The notes beneath the pieces were generated by a model. The model was not told the origin of the DNA. It worked only from the letters and a program-made list of their open reading frames with translations, and searched no databases. Positions 22,985 to 35,400 of a stretch of DNA of 64,000 nucleotides are shown in pieces. Location: the NCBI GenBank assembly GCA_038501195.1, contig JBBPUQ010000003.1:5114501-5178500 (forward strand), given 5' to 3'. How positions within the stretch are numbered: the stretch's first letter is position 1; the number at the start of each line of letters is the position of its first letter. The stretch is from Nemania diffusa (Eukaryota; Ascomycota; Sordariomycetes; Xylariales; Xylariaceae). A program made the position numbers and the translations under genes.

Positions 22985-25530
22985 TTTGATAGGTTTGATA
23001 GCGGTGACGATGAGTGGCGTCTTAATGAGTGAGTGAAGTGATGGTGAGAGATGCTGATAATGATGATGTCTTTAGAAGCGATACATGAATTATCCAAAGA
23101 GACTCTCTCCTCTTTATATGTCGACCCCTTTCCCATTCTTCATCTCACCGACCACGCTCGTATTTCGACTCTAGACTGGGTTCTCTTCCCAACCCTCTAG
23201 GCATCCCCGGGCGGCCTAGCAGGCACGATGCCTGGCCAAGACCAATCCGGCAGTTCAGAGGATCCATCTGTCATAAAAATAGCGTGGTTTCAAGATCATG
23301 GCCGAAAGTGTCGAAAGCGTCGAAAGTTTTCATGAGGGTTAATTTCCCGGACATGGATGGGCCGGGCCTCCTTCTTACTCATCCCTCGAATGCGGGTCCC
23401 GTTTTCCGGGTCCGGGTCCGGGGTAAAAGGGGAAGACAAGGTCTCTCTCAAGGCATCCGATCCACTTCGTTCATGCTGCCTAGACGTGATGACTAACGGC
23501 CCGGGTAACCTGACAGATAAGTACATAGGTAAATGAATTCCTACCTGTACATTCATACGGGGTCGTAATAGTTACCTACGGTACTCGGTTTCAAACGTCG
23601 ACCATAGTCGTAACGCGGTCGGTATGCGGAAGAAGCGGGAATGGGCAATCGAGCGTGGGTTTGTGAGCACGCCTCGCTTCGAACCTCCCTTCCGATCTAT
23701 TTCGATTAGGCGGCGGTTAAAGAATAGATGTTGCCATTTTTTCGGGTGTCTAAGCAAGATCAGTGTTCAATATCAAGATAGATAAGATAAATAAGACGGT
23801 AGGGCTTAGTTGACAGTCACTCGCTCGCTTCGTGTGCATGTATGGGGGTTATCAATCCTTATCTTGGGTGAATATGGAGTCTGTGAGGTCGGCTTATTAA
23901 AGTAGTAGGAGAGTAACATCGCGATTAGCAAATAGATAGGCTGATTGGCCATTCGGCTTCTCGCTGTACTGGGTTCGATAGTGCTACCATCTGACGTAGG
24001 TCTAACGACTGTGTGTAGCACAGCAGCAACGTCGGTCTAATCACGGGAGATGTGTTCAGATATATTGACCTCGATGATTGCGGGCGTTGGGGATATGATT
24101 TGACCTATGCGGCTGCCTTCGACCTACCTATCTAGGCAATGTGCGGCTCGGATCGCGATGTAGTCGAATAGAAAAGTGAGTTGAGGCTGCATAGGCACCT
24201 CTCTCTCTCTTTCTCGGTGATGATTATTACCGTTGCAGCATTGAAACGGTTGCACTATATGACCATGCTGGAAAGAATCTACGCGTACGCAATATAATGC
24301 ACTTAATATTCGTTCGTTCGCGAGGGTGGGGGGAGGCGAATGCATATCTTTTGCTTCTCGGCCATGATCCAATTGCAAATTGTAATTGAAACTAGCGAAG
24401 CAGCTCTTCGCAACTCTGTATGTTATGCTAGGTCAATGACTAAAAGAGGAATGGATAAATAGATCAGCGTTGCTCTCGTTCTCGTGGTTGTAGATAGATT
24501 CCACTCTGCCCTCTCAGTTTGTCGTTTGCCCCAACAGCATCAACCAATCTACATGCGGCTTACTTACTCCTCGTCACATCATGCACATTACACATATCAA
24601 CATGATTTAAAGATCGTGATATGCGTAGCATGCACGTACCCATTCTGCCACTCGTCTAAAGCACAGCTTATAGGCTAGACTGAGGTTTGCGATCTTTGTG
24701 TGACGGCGGCTCCCGTCTAGGTTTTGATGTTGTTTGAGTGAGGGAGTCCAAACAGCCAAACGAGCCACGGAAATCACCAAGTAGGTAGTCAGTCACCCAC
24801 ATAGGTAGTGGTAGTCACTTGCCTGGGTAGCTACCTCCCCAAGGTAACAGGTAACAGCTACCTACCAAAACTACTCAACTGCCTTTCTCGGCTGCAGCTG
24901 CCTACCTAGTATACGGGGAGGTTCCTTCTGGAAGAACAAGAAAGGGACAAATACAAGAAAATAAAACAAAATAAACCTGTTACACTGGTGCGTTCGAAAC
25001 GCCAAAGTCTTGTGTCACCGAGGCAAACTTGGTCTCGCTCGCACCCGCTCTCCATTTGAGCAACTGCTCTTCTTTTGGCTCCTGCTCTCTCTCCCACTCT
25101 TCTGGACGTTCTTGTTCCTCCCAGAACAGTCAGTACCTACACATACATACTCCCATTCCCATTCTAATTCCCTACACCGGTACTCATCCTCACTAGTCAG
25201 ACGGAGTGGTCAGAGGCGGCTCTCACTACCTAGGTACACCGTATCTACATCTTCCTCGTCTGCCTTTCTATATGCACATCATTCTACATCCGACCACTAC
25301 GCCACAAGTACCTTTCAGCCCCGAATGACCCTCGGATACACCTAGCACTGCCATTTATTCATTTGTTCGCCAGCATCTAGCCGGGCCCTTCACCATCGCT
25401 GTATAGTCAGTACCTCGCATCCTCCCCGAACCCCCCTCAACACGATTAAAAAGGAGGGTGAGGCATGTCACACGTTGTTCTCGGTCACAGGCACAGGTAA
25501 AACTTGTGCCAGCCCTTGTCGATAGCAATC
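22985..25530. other. 2.5-kb divergent intergenic region
   Basis: Promoters of the secreted cysteine-rich gene (minus) and MIF-domain gene (plus). It contains a TATA-like box at 23113-23119 and dense TACCTA/GTAGGTAG motifs at 24780-24910. CT-rich DNA upstream of 25500 is probably the 5' UTR of the MIF gene. No further gene is supported. Confidence 0.45.
23113..23119 (-). promoter_or_regulatory. TATA-like box of the cysteine-rich gene
   Basis: On the minus strand the sequence reads CATATAAAGAGG here, about 130 bp before the start codon at 22984. This position suits a core promoter of a highly induced gene. Inference from sequence and position only. Confidence 0.4.
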
Positions 25531-26633
25531 ATGCTTGAAAACCCCCTTCGCAGATCAGCGAACAATTCCTCTTCCAGCACTTCCAGCACGCGTCGCCCGG
25601 ATTCGCCAGTCGTCAAGTCGCAGCATGCCGGCTCGTCATTTGCCCAGAGAAAAGCCCTTCAGCCACGGCTTCCCGACAATGTCCTCGTCGAAGGGAGCGA
25701 TGTCATGCGCAGCATCGACCGTCCTCTTCCGGGCGATGTCGTAGGGCGCCGCCGCAAGTCGCAACTCCACCCGGACATGAGTAAGAAGAAAAGCGCCTAC
25801 TTCGAGTCCGAGTTCGCCGGACCCATCAAGGGCGATGATCCGGCCAAGAGTCGCATCCTCAATGAAGCCATGGTTATCGCAGAACTAAAAACAAATGCCA
25901 TTATCAACGATGAGTTTGCCTTCATTACAGACCTGGCCTACCATCTATCGAACCGATATCAACGGCCCATGTCTTCCATCATTATTACTCTCCACCACGG
26001 TATTTGCATGCTGTTTGGAAGCACCTTTGAACCGGCATATACCCTGACTATACACGCCCTGCCAAGCCTGCTCCAGCCGGCAACTAACAAGAGAAATGCT
26101 ATTCTTATCCAACAGCATCTCCATGAAACACTTGGCGTCGTCTCTACGCGTGGTCACATCCGTTTCGAGGCCACCCCGGAAGAAAATGTCGCTATTGGAG
26201 GAAAAACGGTTGCATCAGAGATCGAGAGTTTATCTAGAGACAATGCCGATCGCAAAGCTGGCGTGTTTAGAAAGCCGTCCAAATCTAGCCGAGGGATTAT
26301 GAAGAGTGTCAAGGTAAGGCAAGTCCTCTTCTAGGCACATACGGTGTGTGCTATGCACCAGAAGCATTCTGGGGCCTCAGACTAAGTAGCGCGCAGTCCC
26401 TAGGGAACTTCAAATCAAACTCAATGATTGACCTTTCGGGAAATGTGCCAACTCCACCACCAAGTAACTCAGGGGAGACGACACGCATAGCGACGATCCC
26501 GGAAGTTCCACCAACACCACCCGACGACGAGAAAACGACTCAGGCGGACCAACCGAAGCTGCATAAAGGTGCGCCGCGCCGCAAGAGTCTTCGATTTGCA
26601 CTGTTTGGGAACAAGATCTCCCCAGACAAGTGA
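25531..26633 (+). CDS. MIF/tautomerase-domain protein, long fungal form
   Basis: Contains a macrophage-migration-inhibitory-factor fold inside a longer, mostly disordered protein. Exons 25531-26313 and 26397-26633 give 339 residues; the acceptor at 26396 is chosen because it is the only nearby AG that keeps the second exon open. Residues 1-110 are Ser/Arg-rich and include RRRKSQ and SKKKSAYF. The MIF domain spans about 113-232: AFITDLAYHLSNRYQRPMSSIIITLHHG, CMLFGSTFEPAYTLTIHAL, LHETLGVVSTRGHIRFEA. Animal MIF uses a free N-terminal Pro1; here the domain is preceded by more than 100 residues and the aligned start reads NEAMVIAEL without Pro, so classical tautomerase activity is unlikely. The C-terminal tail is Pro/Thr-rich and ends with a basic PRRKSLRFALFG patch. 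Cellular role unknown. Confidence 0.85.
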
Positions 26634-29112
26634 GGCGCAACTAGGTAGATTATTATGCGGGGTTAAATAACGACTCCTATTGCCCAGAGGAGAATCGTGT
26701 CTTTGACTTGACCGAAAGTGCAATAGTACCTAGTGAAGAAGACTTACCCATCATAAATTGTCTGAACTTGATGGTACACACAAATCTTCGAGGAAGACTA
26801 GTGGGAGCTACCGTTATACATGGCAACGCATATTGCTGGCAGCGCTGTAATGACGCTGGGCGAAACACTCTCGTACAATTAGATACATAGTGTAGAATTT
26901 GGCCAACTAGTTAGCATCGAGATAATGCTTAGTCGACCTAGATAGATTGTACGATGCTTAATACACCAATCAATGCCCATGTTAACTGGCCCATCTCGCT
27001 GCGTCATTGGGTGATGACGATGGGCTTTTGTGATAGCATGCGTGTTTTACGTTTATCTCTTGGTAAAATGAACGATTTGTATCCCTATCTATCTAAGCAT
27101 ACCATACGGGCGACAGTGAAGTAGGTGATTGGGATAGAAGATACAAATAGTTACCGTATACTTTATATTTAGCAAGTACCTTTAGAGACTATTTGAAGTC
27201 TGGTAGAGGTAGATTAGTACCTACATAATAGGTAGGTACCTTAAGTAGGGAACAGGATCACAGCTGGCGGTAATCTCTGGCAGCTGGCAAGAGCTGGCCA
27301 GAGACGTAAATCCCCCCCTCCTTCTTCCCCAGGCGCTCCACCGTGTAATGTCAAGAGAGAGGTTAGCTCGGGCAGGGTCCGTCTTCAGTATACGACCTCT
27401 GCTCATCACAACGATCGTCGGCTACCTACTTAGTCTTCTACCCCCTAAGGCTAATCGCGCGGCTCTCATTGTGGCGTTCTAGTGACTGCGCCGTCTGTCC
27501 AATCTCTTGTCACACCCTCTTATCACTTGCCTTGTTTGCCAGCGCGCGTCAGACCTCATTGGCGGGTATATCTCGGTCCACGGACAGAACCCGCCGTCAT
27601 CGCCCACTCATTTCCCCGGAAAGGTCTCTGAGACAGCGTCGATTTACACGCATGCTTGTCAGTTACATGCCCATGTGCGAGCGATAATACCAAGACCACA
27701 CCCCAATCAATCGCGCTGCCTGTCGAATCGAGACGGGGACGAGAAGTGTCCGGTGTCCTGAATCCTGTATCCGGTATCCGGCATCCTCATTGCCCGCTAG
27801 CCTACGTCTCTAGCAGCAAGGCACGCTCGCTGTCGCTGGGGTTCAGGTTCGGGCTCTGGTCACGCATTCATCCTGCCTAGCCAGCTACGTAGCCAGCTGG
27901 CCAGTAGGAGCCGTCGCAGCTCTGGCACTCCGTGGTACGACTGAGGTGAGTCAGCTCAGCTCCTCTGCTGGTACTCAATCACGGAGAGAGAGCTGACTCA
28001 GAAAAAGCTGCTACCTACTGAAGACGAGGTCGGGCATCGCTGGGTCACCGCTCTGTCTGAAGCCGGCCGGATATCCTGACCATCTAATGCCGCGAGACAG
28101 GGGACCATCGGGCTATCGCGTTTGCTGAGCCACCAAAACCACAAGCCTGTCCTGGTACTGTGCCGTCACTTGGGCCAATTATTAACACAGGATGGAGGTG
28201 AGATCAGATTATTTTTTTCTTCTACCAAGTTTTTTCTCATTGATTCGCTCCACCATGTTTCCTTGCATAGTATGCTCTCTTCTCTCATCCGGAATTTGCT
28301 CTCTCCTGCCTCGCTGTCTCTCACACCTCTCACACCTCTCATACATACATGCCGTACATGACATGATATACGCACCTCACCGCCTAAGGTTGGATGGCCG
28401 TTTACAATCCCACCAAGCCTCCTCCCCATTCCCTTATATGGAAACCAAGGGCTATTCACCGCTGGCTTGTCTCATGCTGCTTGTTTCTGCAAGCTCCTTC
28501 TCGCCCGCTGTCGCAACAATCCTGGCACGGCCTAACCATGCACCCTTCGTGGTAGCGGCCCAGGCTCAGTGACTGCAAACCAACCCGCGACTGGAACCTT
28601 CGGGCACAATTCTCTTTGGCCATCTTCTGGTTGTGCGACGGTGAGATTGGCAACGGAATATGTGCTGATCCCCCTCCCGATTCTACCGCGGCGACAAAAC
28701 CCCTAGAGAAACTACTGCTCTCCTTAGAGCAGCTGGCAACGTCTCAAGCTATTTATTTTCGAGTGCATCCGATTGAACGCAGGCCGCTCTGTCTCGTCTT
28801 TACTACCTGTGGCACTATCACCTAGCTGAATAGTGGGTTTCGTGGGCCGTAACATCCTTCGTAAACTGGCTCACCCGCCAATCCCTTACCCTTCCGACGA
28901 GGTACAAACGAAGCAAACCGAATAGTCGGGCCTCCTGGCGATGTTCCGAGTAGAAATAAAATTAGTGCTGTTTATAGGCGCTATGCGTTGAGAAGAACTG
29001 TCCCAACTCCAAACCACCCCGTCGCTCCGTAACGTTCATCGTTCAACCGTTAGACAAGCGTCTCCAGCATCTGCCACATTTTGAAACTACTCGCACTACT
29101 TCCGGGGGCAAT
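26634..29112. other. 2.5-kb intergenic region MIF / GTR2
   Basis: No supported gene. Visible features are short CT-rich runs (28290-28350, TCTCACACC repeats), a small ATCC(T/G) run near 27755-27785, and TAGGTACC motifs near 27225-27245. It presumably carries the GTR2 promoter. Confidence 0.4.
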
Positions 29113-30409
29113 ATGGATTCTCGGCTTCACGAACAGGATTCGCCCGTTGGGCATGGCAGCGACGAGGAGTTGGCGCAAGCCGGAGAAAGCTCTCTTACTC
29201 CAGCTCAACTAAATCTGACACGGTTGTTTGAACAGGACCAGCAAAGACTACAGAAGAATATGCTTACCAAGGCAGCTGAACATCCTCCTGACGGAACAGC
29301 TAAGGGGAAACCGAGACTATTGCTTATGGGACAGAGGAGGTATGACACAGTCCACTCGCGGTATTCAGATGAGTGAGCTAAACGGTAGTAGGAGCGGCAA
29401 GTCATCTATTTCGAGTGTGGTCTTCCACAAACTTCCACCTAGTGAGACTCTATTTCTAGAGTCGACGGCCCGCATCCAGAAAGACCAATTACCGTAAGCT
29501 CGCCAACACAAGCAGATTTACGTAGGACTCGTGTTGACTTGATTCCCGGTTAGCTCTTTTATGGACTTTCAGGTTTGGGATTTCCCGGGACAGATCGACA
29601 TATTCGAGAACCCGACGTTCGACATCGATGCCATGTTCGGAGAGATCGGGGCGCTGATATGGGTCATCGATGCGCAGGACGATTACATGGAGGCCGTGGG
29701 TCGTCTGAACGTAACTATTTTGAATCTTCAGCGAACCTACCCTAACATCAAGATTGAGGTGTTCATACACAAAGTGGATGGCTTGTCGGATGATTATAAG
29801 CTGGATATTCAGAGGGATATCACTATACGGATCCAAGACGAGCTGTCGGACCATGGGTTTGAGAATGCACCGGTGACGTTTCACCTGACGAGCATCTACA
29901 ACCATAGCATATTCGAAGCATTCAGCAAGGTCATACAAAAGCTCATCCCGCGTCTGGGAATACTGGAGGCTATGTTGACCAATCTCTGCCGCACGTGCCG
30001 GTTTGAGAAGGCGTACCTCTTCGACGTGACGTCGAAGATCTACATCGCGACGGATAGTGCGCCGGCGGACATGACAAGCTACGAGATTTGCTCCGACTAT
30101 ATTGACGTTATAATAGATGTCACGGAGGTTTACGGTAGCTGGCCGCGGTCCGAGAAACACCGCGAGGGACTCGAGGGATCGCCGTGGGAGCAGAAACTCG
30201 ACGACCAAGTTGCATCAAACTGGGCGGAAAGCGCCATGGTTCTCAGTGACGGCAACAAGCCGATCATGTTGCGCGAAGTGGACAAGTACCTGGCGCTCGT
30301 GGCGATCATGAAGGAGGACAGCTACGACAAGATGCCTTTGGTGAACATCAACGTCGAGGTGGTTGTGCAAGGACTTAAAGAGTTCTTTGATATTACGAAG
30401 CCGAAATAG
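29113..30409 (+). CDS. GTR2: Rag GTPase Gtr2 (RagC/D homologue)
   Basis: Small GTPase of the Rag family that pairs with Gtr1 on the vacuole in the EGO complex and signals amino acids to TORC1. Exons 29113-29339, 29392-29493, 29554-30409 give 394 residues, close to human RagC (399) and longer than yeast Gtr2 (341). The P-loop GQRRSGKSS (73-81) is rebuilt across intron 1, which cuts inside the loop. Switch II reads WDFPGQ (118-123) and the guanine-specificity region is HKVDG (182-186), as in RagC/D rather than the NKxD of Ras. The C-terminal roadblock-like half begins near 240 (EKAYLFDVTSKIYIATDSAP) and holds VEVVVQGLKEFFD at its end. The start is the first ATG after in-frame stops. Confidence 0.95.
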
Positions 30410-31125
30410 ACGATAAAGCCCACACGGGATATCATGGCCGTGCAGGCCGACGCTGTTGCCAGACGCCTACATAGTAGTGTTGGTTTGGTGTATGACGAGG
30501 GAAATGGGCGAGATATAGGATGGACAAATGATACGGGATGATTTTTGTGTCTCTGTCCAACAGCAAACAAGCAAATAATTGGGATTGGGAGTTTTTAATC
30601 GTCCGAGGTCAGCTTGGCCTTAGGAGTGAAAAAGAAAAGCAAGAAAATATGACGTCGCTCACCTGGCGCACGCATGGATAGAATAGCCAATTGGCCAAGT
30701 ACCTAAACATGCCATAGTATATACACAAGCAGCTATCTAGTGCGGAGGTTCTTGTGGCAGTTGTTTGACTGTCCTTTCGTATGCGAGTGATGTTGAGTAG
30801 GCAGACAGTTTCTCTACTATCCACTGTGTAATACCTACCTACTAGATAAATGTATATGCACAGACTACCCAATCACAGCGCATAATTGAGGGGCGTGACA
30901 GTGCAAGTATGTATGTATAGTGGGAAGTTGACACTTTCGCATTCAGATTTACGCTGTACGTACGAGGCTTGCTGCTGCATCGCTACATCGGGATTGCAAA
31001 GCCAAGCAGAGCAGGGACAATGATAACCATGTGCACGGTGAACTGAGCCCCTCCGCCACTTGGGGAAATATCGGGGCCGTTGCCATGTAAATGGAGTTTT
31101 TCCAAAAGCACAACACCTCACCAAT
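30410..31125. other. Intergenic region GTR2 / PLC
   Basis: 716 bp: 3' flank of GTR2 and promoter of the phospholipase-like gene. No other feature is supported. Confidence 0.5.
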
Positions 31126-32403
31126 ATGCGTTTCTCAATCGGCGTGTCTGCGCTTCTTCTCGCGCGCCTTGGGCCGGCGATAGCGAATGGCGGGAGTCGA
31201 AATACACTGGCTCAGCTCGCGCTGGAGAAGATCCTGCGAGATGGCCGCGACATCTTCGGCGACCTTGACGAGTCGTCTATCGCCCCTAATGATTTCACTT
31301 CTTTTTCTTCCTCTCCCTCCCCCCTACTGCCGTACGAGACAGCGCAGGGAGACCACCGCTCCCGCCACGCGAACTGGATGGCGGGCCTGCCGGACGCGAT
31401 GCCGCTCGCGCACCTGACCATCCCCGGCACCCACGACGCGGCGACGTGGAACTACACGCAGGAGACGCAGGACGGGCTGAGCTCCGCGACGCGGTGCGAC
31501 GGCACGACGGCGCTGCCGGCGCGCGTCTACCGGTGCCAGCGCCTCAGCATCGCGTCGGCGCTGGAGGGCGGCATCCGCTTCTTCGACCTGCGGTTCGCGG
31601 CGGACCCGCTGGACGCGAGCGCGCGGCTCGCGTTCTGGCACGGGCCGGCGCTGCTCTCGGCCACGGCGTCGGTCGAGGACGTGCTGTTCGGCCTCTTCGC
31701 GTGGCTCGACGCGCACCCCGGGGAGGCGGTGCTCGCGTCGCTGCAGTACGAGCGCGGCACGCGGGCCAACGCTACGAGCGACGCGCGCGTGCAGCGCCTG
31801 CTGTTCGACGCGCTGACGTCCGAGGCGGCGGCGGGACACGTGCACCAGGGGCAGGGGGTGCTGCCGACGCTGGGGGAGGTCAGGGGGAAGGTGGTGTTGT
31901 TCCGGCGGTTCGACCTCGACATGCTGCCGCCGGCGTTCGAGGCGCGCATCCCGGGGCTGCACATGGCGCCGGCGAAGTGGCTGGACAACGGGGCGGCGTT
32001 CGAGCTGGTGTTCAACGAGACGGGGGGCGCGGCTGGGAAGGCGTTCATCGAGGACTTTTATCACCCGGGGGACTACGGCCCCGTGGCGGATAATATCGAG
32101 GCGAAGTTCGCGGCGGTCGAGGGGCATCTTCAGAGCGCGGCCGCGGGGGACTTCGAGAGCTTGTTTGTCACGTTCACGTCGGGCACGCATGTTGAGGTCG
32201 ATCCGCCGGTGTATCCCGTCGTCATGGCGCTCGGGTCTGCTGCTGCCGGGACTGGGGATGTCGGGGGCACGCCGGCCTTGCCGGGGGTGAATCATAGGTT
32301 GTTGGCGTTGCTGGCGTCGATGAAGGGGAAGAGGTTGGGAATCGTTGTCATGGACTTCTTCGAGGAGCCTGGTGGTTTGGTGGATCTGCTTCTTGACTCT
32401 TAG
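31126..32403 (+). CDS. Secreted PI-PLC X-domain-like phosphodiesterase
   Basis: Predicted extracellular or wall-bound member of the PLC-like phosphodiesterase (TIM-barrel) superfamily, related to bacterial PI-PLC; it would cleave inositol phospholipids or GPI-like substrates. Single exon, 425 residues. The signal peptide is MRFSIGVSALLLARLGPAIA. The X-box has the general-acid histidine in LTIPGTHDAATW (His103), RFFDLRF at 151-157 as the metal/phosphate strand, and WHGP with the second histidine (His172). Later strands are VVLFRRFDLDM and LGIVVMDFFEEPG. Sequons NYT, NAT and NET suggest glycosylation. No EF-hand, PH or C2 domain is present, so it is the single-domain secreted type. The ORF is strongly GC-rich, so the opposite strand shows a long false frame. 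An in-frame upstream TTG is not needed; the ATG at 31126 places the signal peptide at the N-terminus. Confidence 0.88.
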   Translation: MRFSIGVSALLLARLGPAIANGGSRNTLAQLALEKILRDGRDIFGDLDESSIAPNDFTSFSSSPSPLLPYETAQGDHRSRHANWMAGLPDAMPLAHLTIPGTHDAATWNYTQETQDGLSSATRCDGTTALPARVYRCQRLSIASALEGGIRFFDLRFAADPLDASARLAFWHGPALLSATASVEDVLFGLFAWLDAHPGEAVLASLQYERGTRANATSDARVQRLLFDALTSEAAAGHVHQGQGVLPTLGEVRGKVVLFRRFDLDMLPPAFEARIPGLHMAPAKWLDNGAAFELVFNETGGAAGKAFIEDFYHPGDYGPVADNIEAKFAAVEGHLQSAAAGDFESLFVTFTSGTHVEVDPPVYPVVMALGSAAAGTGDVGGTPALPGVNHRLLALLASMKGKRLGIVVMDFFEEPGGLVDLLLDS

Positions 32404-35400
32404 GCTGCTGGGTTTGGTTGGTGTTCTTTTACTCATGGTGGCAGGGCGGTTTGATCGACGAGAAGAGTGAGTATTTTGTTGATGGATGAGCAGAACTGGG
32501 ATGGGAAAATAATGGGAATGCCGATTTGTCCTACGGAGTTCATAATATCGTACGTAGGTACTTGATACGGTCTAAATGGCTACTTTGCTTGCCGAATTAA
32601 GCAGATTGTAGTAATTACATGTGTCCTCCGTCACTCATAGCGTTTCCTAATGAAAATTTAACTCCATGCTATCTCACTATTGGAGTGTGTGACAATCGTG
32701 ATAGATATCCGATATATATGCGGATATAGATGAAGGTTCGTTCCCTACCTAATGTTAGGAACTCCCAGGCAAGAGATGGCCAAAAGAGGGAGAGGCAGGC
32801 GACAACTGATGTCGATGTAAAATTACGAACACTGAATGTGAAAGTGCCTAGATGGAGTGTAAGTTAGGATAGTATCTCAAGATTTCGTGAAGCTAACAAC
32901 AACTAATCAGCTTTACCTTAAGGAGAAAATGCCCTAACATGTTCGTTGCTATACTATATGCCATAAGTATCAAGTCGAAATGGAAGGATACCTAGTATCA
33001 TAATAAACCTTATTTCCCTAGTGTAGGTATATACAAAACTCATCATATACAATGCCCTTTGAAACAGACAGTCTTCTTTTTTTTTCTTAGTGAAGAGTAT
33101 TCGCGAGAGAGTTGAGAGCTGGATCATGCCATGATGACTACATGGAATTCAGTAGATACGAATCAGGCCAGTGGTATTCCTAATGTGATAGAGACTTTGA
33201 GTCGCAAGCCTAGGTTGTTTGAAACAAAGTTGGTGGTAAGCGATAATTTACCACGCCCCTTACTCTCGTTAATAGGAACTAACCAGCTGAAGATATCGCT
33301 GATACATTACTGGAGCCAACGCACGCCCATCACATACGCATAGTGTTCAGCCACATCGACGAAAGAGAGCGGCATGGTCTCCGCATGTCGTGGGAGGTTC
33401 CTACAGTAGTATAATGACCTCGATTTCGGTTGATTTTGCCACCTTGTTCTACGAAGATGCGTGGTATAAAATTGTGATATCACATGTGAACGAACGACCT
33501 ACTTGGCATCGCCCGGTTGGCTTTTCATCCTCTTCGCTTGGCTAATGATGTGACGTGATTATAATTTCTTCCGTGACTCTTCAGGAAATGACCATAATCC
33601 CAAATCGGGAACTGCGTGCTCCAAATCTATCTCTATTTACAGTCAATCCCCTTTAGATAGTTATTTTAAGACTATTTAAAACTTGGCCGTGGAGAGATCT
33701 AAACCTGTTTCAAAATGACACTAATGTCGACGAGAACTATGAGGATGGTTGACTGAGCGGGCTTGTTTACTGTCTATAGCCTAACCAATGGTTCTCTGTG
33801 ATCAGGCGTCATTCGGCAAGCAATTTTGGTAGCCGACGGAGACAAGCAGATGGTCATCAACTTCATGTCCGGATGATATGCTGTCTTAGTCGACACTCAT
33901 CGTAACAGGTTTATTTGCGCGTCCACAACTTGAGATATAGAGGCTCATCGGGCGGTAGCGACGATGCAAGTCGAAATAGTCACAGAATGGTTGGTCACAT
34001 CTCGGGAAAACGGCAACGAGAGAGGATGTCCCCGCGGGATACCTCACTCACGCCTACTTAGTAGAAGGCCTTGGCTGTGTGTGGGTGCACCGAAGAACCT
34101 TCCCGTTTCAACGGGGTGACATTGTCACCCTTTCTTCCGATGGAAAGTGGCAGCGGAAAGATTGAGCTTAGTGTGTGGGAGCCCATTGGGTGAGTTAGGG
34201 CCAGTCATGTAGGACTACCCAAGGGGCTGAATATTGACGATGACGCCGTGGCGTTTAGGCGATGTTCCGATGGCCCGTGGACACGTTTGCGGAATGCCAC
34301 CTAAGCGGTTGCTTTTTTGTGTATAGCTACCTTCACCTGATCAAATGTGATGGTTTGGTGATTCCTGTTTTCATATAGATAAGGGAGACAGGTGGAGAAT
34401 CATTGAAAAGAAATTTGTCAAAAAAAAAAAAGAGACAGACATAAACAAGCAATTGCCGAGCGTCAAGAACAGAAAAAGACAATAATGTGACATGAGCCAC
34501 ACAGAACCTAGGAACCTTTTTCGAGGTGTCTCGCAGACGCCCCAGGCGCATCGCGAACCCCCCTAATTACCTACCTAGGTATTTAGACTTACACGTCAGC
34601 TGTGGCGGCCATGTGTGCTGTGCCTGAGCTGAAAACTGGTTGATTGGAGAGCAGCGCTGCATAAACAGCCGCGCGCAAAATTCTGTAGAGAAAAGTAAAA
34701 TAGAAATCTAACATATCCCCATTGTGAAAACTGACAAGTTGGCGGTGAGAAGAAAGGCGGTTAGTTTCCAAGCACACAGACAGACAGATGTCAAGTGGAA
34801 ACTGATTCACCTCTTCTTCGCTTCTGTCATCCCTTCTCACATTCCCGGCCCCTCCGCTGTGCACAATCCCGCTCCGGCGTGATACATGCATGCATCTGTA
34901 TAAGTAGAGTATATACCGCAACAACCACGTAGGTATCGTAGCACGGGCTACGGGGGCGGGCTTTGATGTTAGCCATTTCCCTACAAGACATATGCGTTTG
35001 TATGCACTTATCTGCAAACTGACGTCGTCAAAACCAAGTTTCTCGCGCCATCATATCAGAAGCGCCTACCCACTTCACACTACATGCTGCTGTATGTAAG
35101 TGTGCATATGTAGGTCGATGCTATGAGGGCTTGGCGAGGACGACGAGTCTGCAAATAACTACTCCCTGGCATATTTGCTTTAAATTGGTAGAATGAAATC
35201 CACCGGGTAATTATATGAAGGACTAGAAAGAGCCGCATGGGTTTAAATGAACTACCTATGCAGAACAGTAAGGAAGGAAACCTTGCTAAAGCCGAGGCAC
35301 GATGATGGATAGCTATGTAGTGTGGATATATGGATATACTGTAGAATTGAGATACCTATCGTGAATAGTTACCTAGTCTAGCTTAATCTTTCGTTTTCTC

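Noticed and set aside
31324..32436. 370-residue open frame on the minus strand
   Set aside because: Antisense shadow of the GC-rich PLC-like gene; Arg-rich without domain.
34589..35017. Minus-strand 142-residue frame
   Set aside because: No domain, mixed low-complexity sequence in gene-poor DNA, no supporting exon structure.
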